Position numbers and translations under genes: made by a program
NCBI RefSeq assembly: GCF_021491355.1
Contig: NZ_JAKENF010000001.1
Span: forward strand, 434,001-498,000
Length of the DNA: 64,000 bases
DNA from: Alitabrizicola rongguiensis
GTDB taxonomy: Bacteria > Pseudomonadota > Alphaproteobacteria > Rhodobacterales > Rhodobacteraceae
Direction of reading: 5' to 3'
Notes under the pieces: generated by a model
What the model was told of the DNA's origin: nothing
Database searches by the model: none
Seen by the model: the letters and a program-made list of their open reading frames with translations, nothing else
Shown: in pieces, positions 63,845-64,000 of the stretch
Layout: the number at the start of each line of letters is the position of its first letter
Position numbering within the stretch: position 1 is the first letter of the stretch

Positions 63845-64000
63845 ATGATTCACGATCTGGTTTCACCCGCGTCCCGTGTTGCAAGGGAAAACCGGGTTGC
63901 CGTGCTGGTGGATGGCGAAAACATCCCTCAGAGCTGTGCCGATACGATACTCCATTATGCAGGTCGTGCCGGGGATGCCGGCTTCCGCAGGGTCTACGGC
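63845..64000 (+). CDS. Second NYN-domain protein, 5' part only
   Basis: The first 52 codons of a gene cut by the window edge (ATG 63845, TTAGGGG upstream). VAVLVDGENIPQS aligns with the LIDADNVPAS start of the previous gene's NYN domain and keeps the first Asp; RRVYG matches its RRIYG. A paralogue or partner nuclease in tandem. Confidence 0.75.
   Translation, partial: MIHDLVSPASRVARENRVAVLVDGENIPQSCADTILHYAGRAGDAGFRRVYG

Overview
The window is high-GC, densely packed bacterial chromosome. Its gene set points to the Rhodobacteraceae/Paracoccaceae (alphaproteobacteria; Rhodobacter, Paracoccus and relatives). Diagnostic pieces are the order ccoSIHG - ccoPQON - usp - MFS - fnrL - hemN, a membrane-anchored CycM-type cytochrome c, a DUF1013/TrcR regulator, COQ9, a class-I aa3-oxidase subunit IV and a PmtA phospholipid methyltransferase. 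No phage, insertion sequence, CRISPR array, tRNA or rRNA gene was found. The genus cannot be fixed from this stretch. Most of the window is core chromosome; the more accessory parts are the arsenic cluster, the RES/Xre pair and the right edge.

Region by region. 1-13.7 kb is a microaerobic respiration block. An acylpyruvase-like FAH enzyme is followed, on the minus strand, by ccoGHIS (cbb3 oxidase assembly and copper delivery) and ccoNOQP (the cbb3 oxidase). A divergent universal stress gene, an MFS exporter, fnrL and hemN complete it. Four FNR-type boxes (TTGAY-N4-RTCAA) sit in front of ccoG, ccoN/usp (two) and fnrL/hemN, so the O2-sensing regulator is encoded beside its likely targets. 13.7-20.8 kb holds a glycosyltransferase and a yejABEF-type oligopeptide ABC importer. 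20.9-28.6 kb contains cycM, pheA, nudC, a 5'-nucleotidase-type phosphoesterase, a HAD phosphatase and an M24-fold protein with a degraded metal site.

28.6-33.7 kb is the information-processing block: SRP RNA (ffs), rsgA, two small unknown ORFs, dnaX, ybaB and recR. 33.8-42.2 kb carries a winged-helix/TPR regulator, TrcR, RNase T2, a quinone oxidoreductase, COQ9, rpsU, a transglutaminase-like protein and a Tat-exported PhoX phosphatase. 42.4-44.5 kb is a compact psd-pssA-pmtA operon that would make PS, PE and methylated PE/PC. It converges on aqpS-arsC-arsR (arsenic). Then come an Lrp regulator divergent from alanine dehydrogenase, a RES/Xre toxin-antitoxin pair, mscL, a GST and the tRNA t6A enzyme Sua5.

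51.5-64 kb holds an acyl-CoA dehydrogenase followed by a metallo-beta-lactamase-fold enzyme, a detached aa3 subunit IV gene, a lipoprotein, and a mobA-mobB-DUF429-GNAT operon with overlapping genes. Next are cytochrome c', an I78-type inhibitor lipoprotein and glutathione-dependent formaldehyde dehydrogenase/GSNO reductase. The right end has an AI-2E-family permease, a LysR regulator facing a small ORF across a clean T-N11-A box, a RidA protein, and two consecutive NYN-nuclease genes, the second cut by the window edge.

All functional calls come from reading motifs and gene order; no database search was run. Start codons were chosen from Shine-Dalgarno sequences, family N-termini and gene overlaps.
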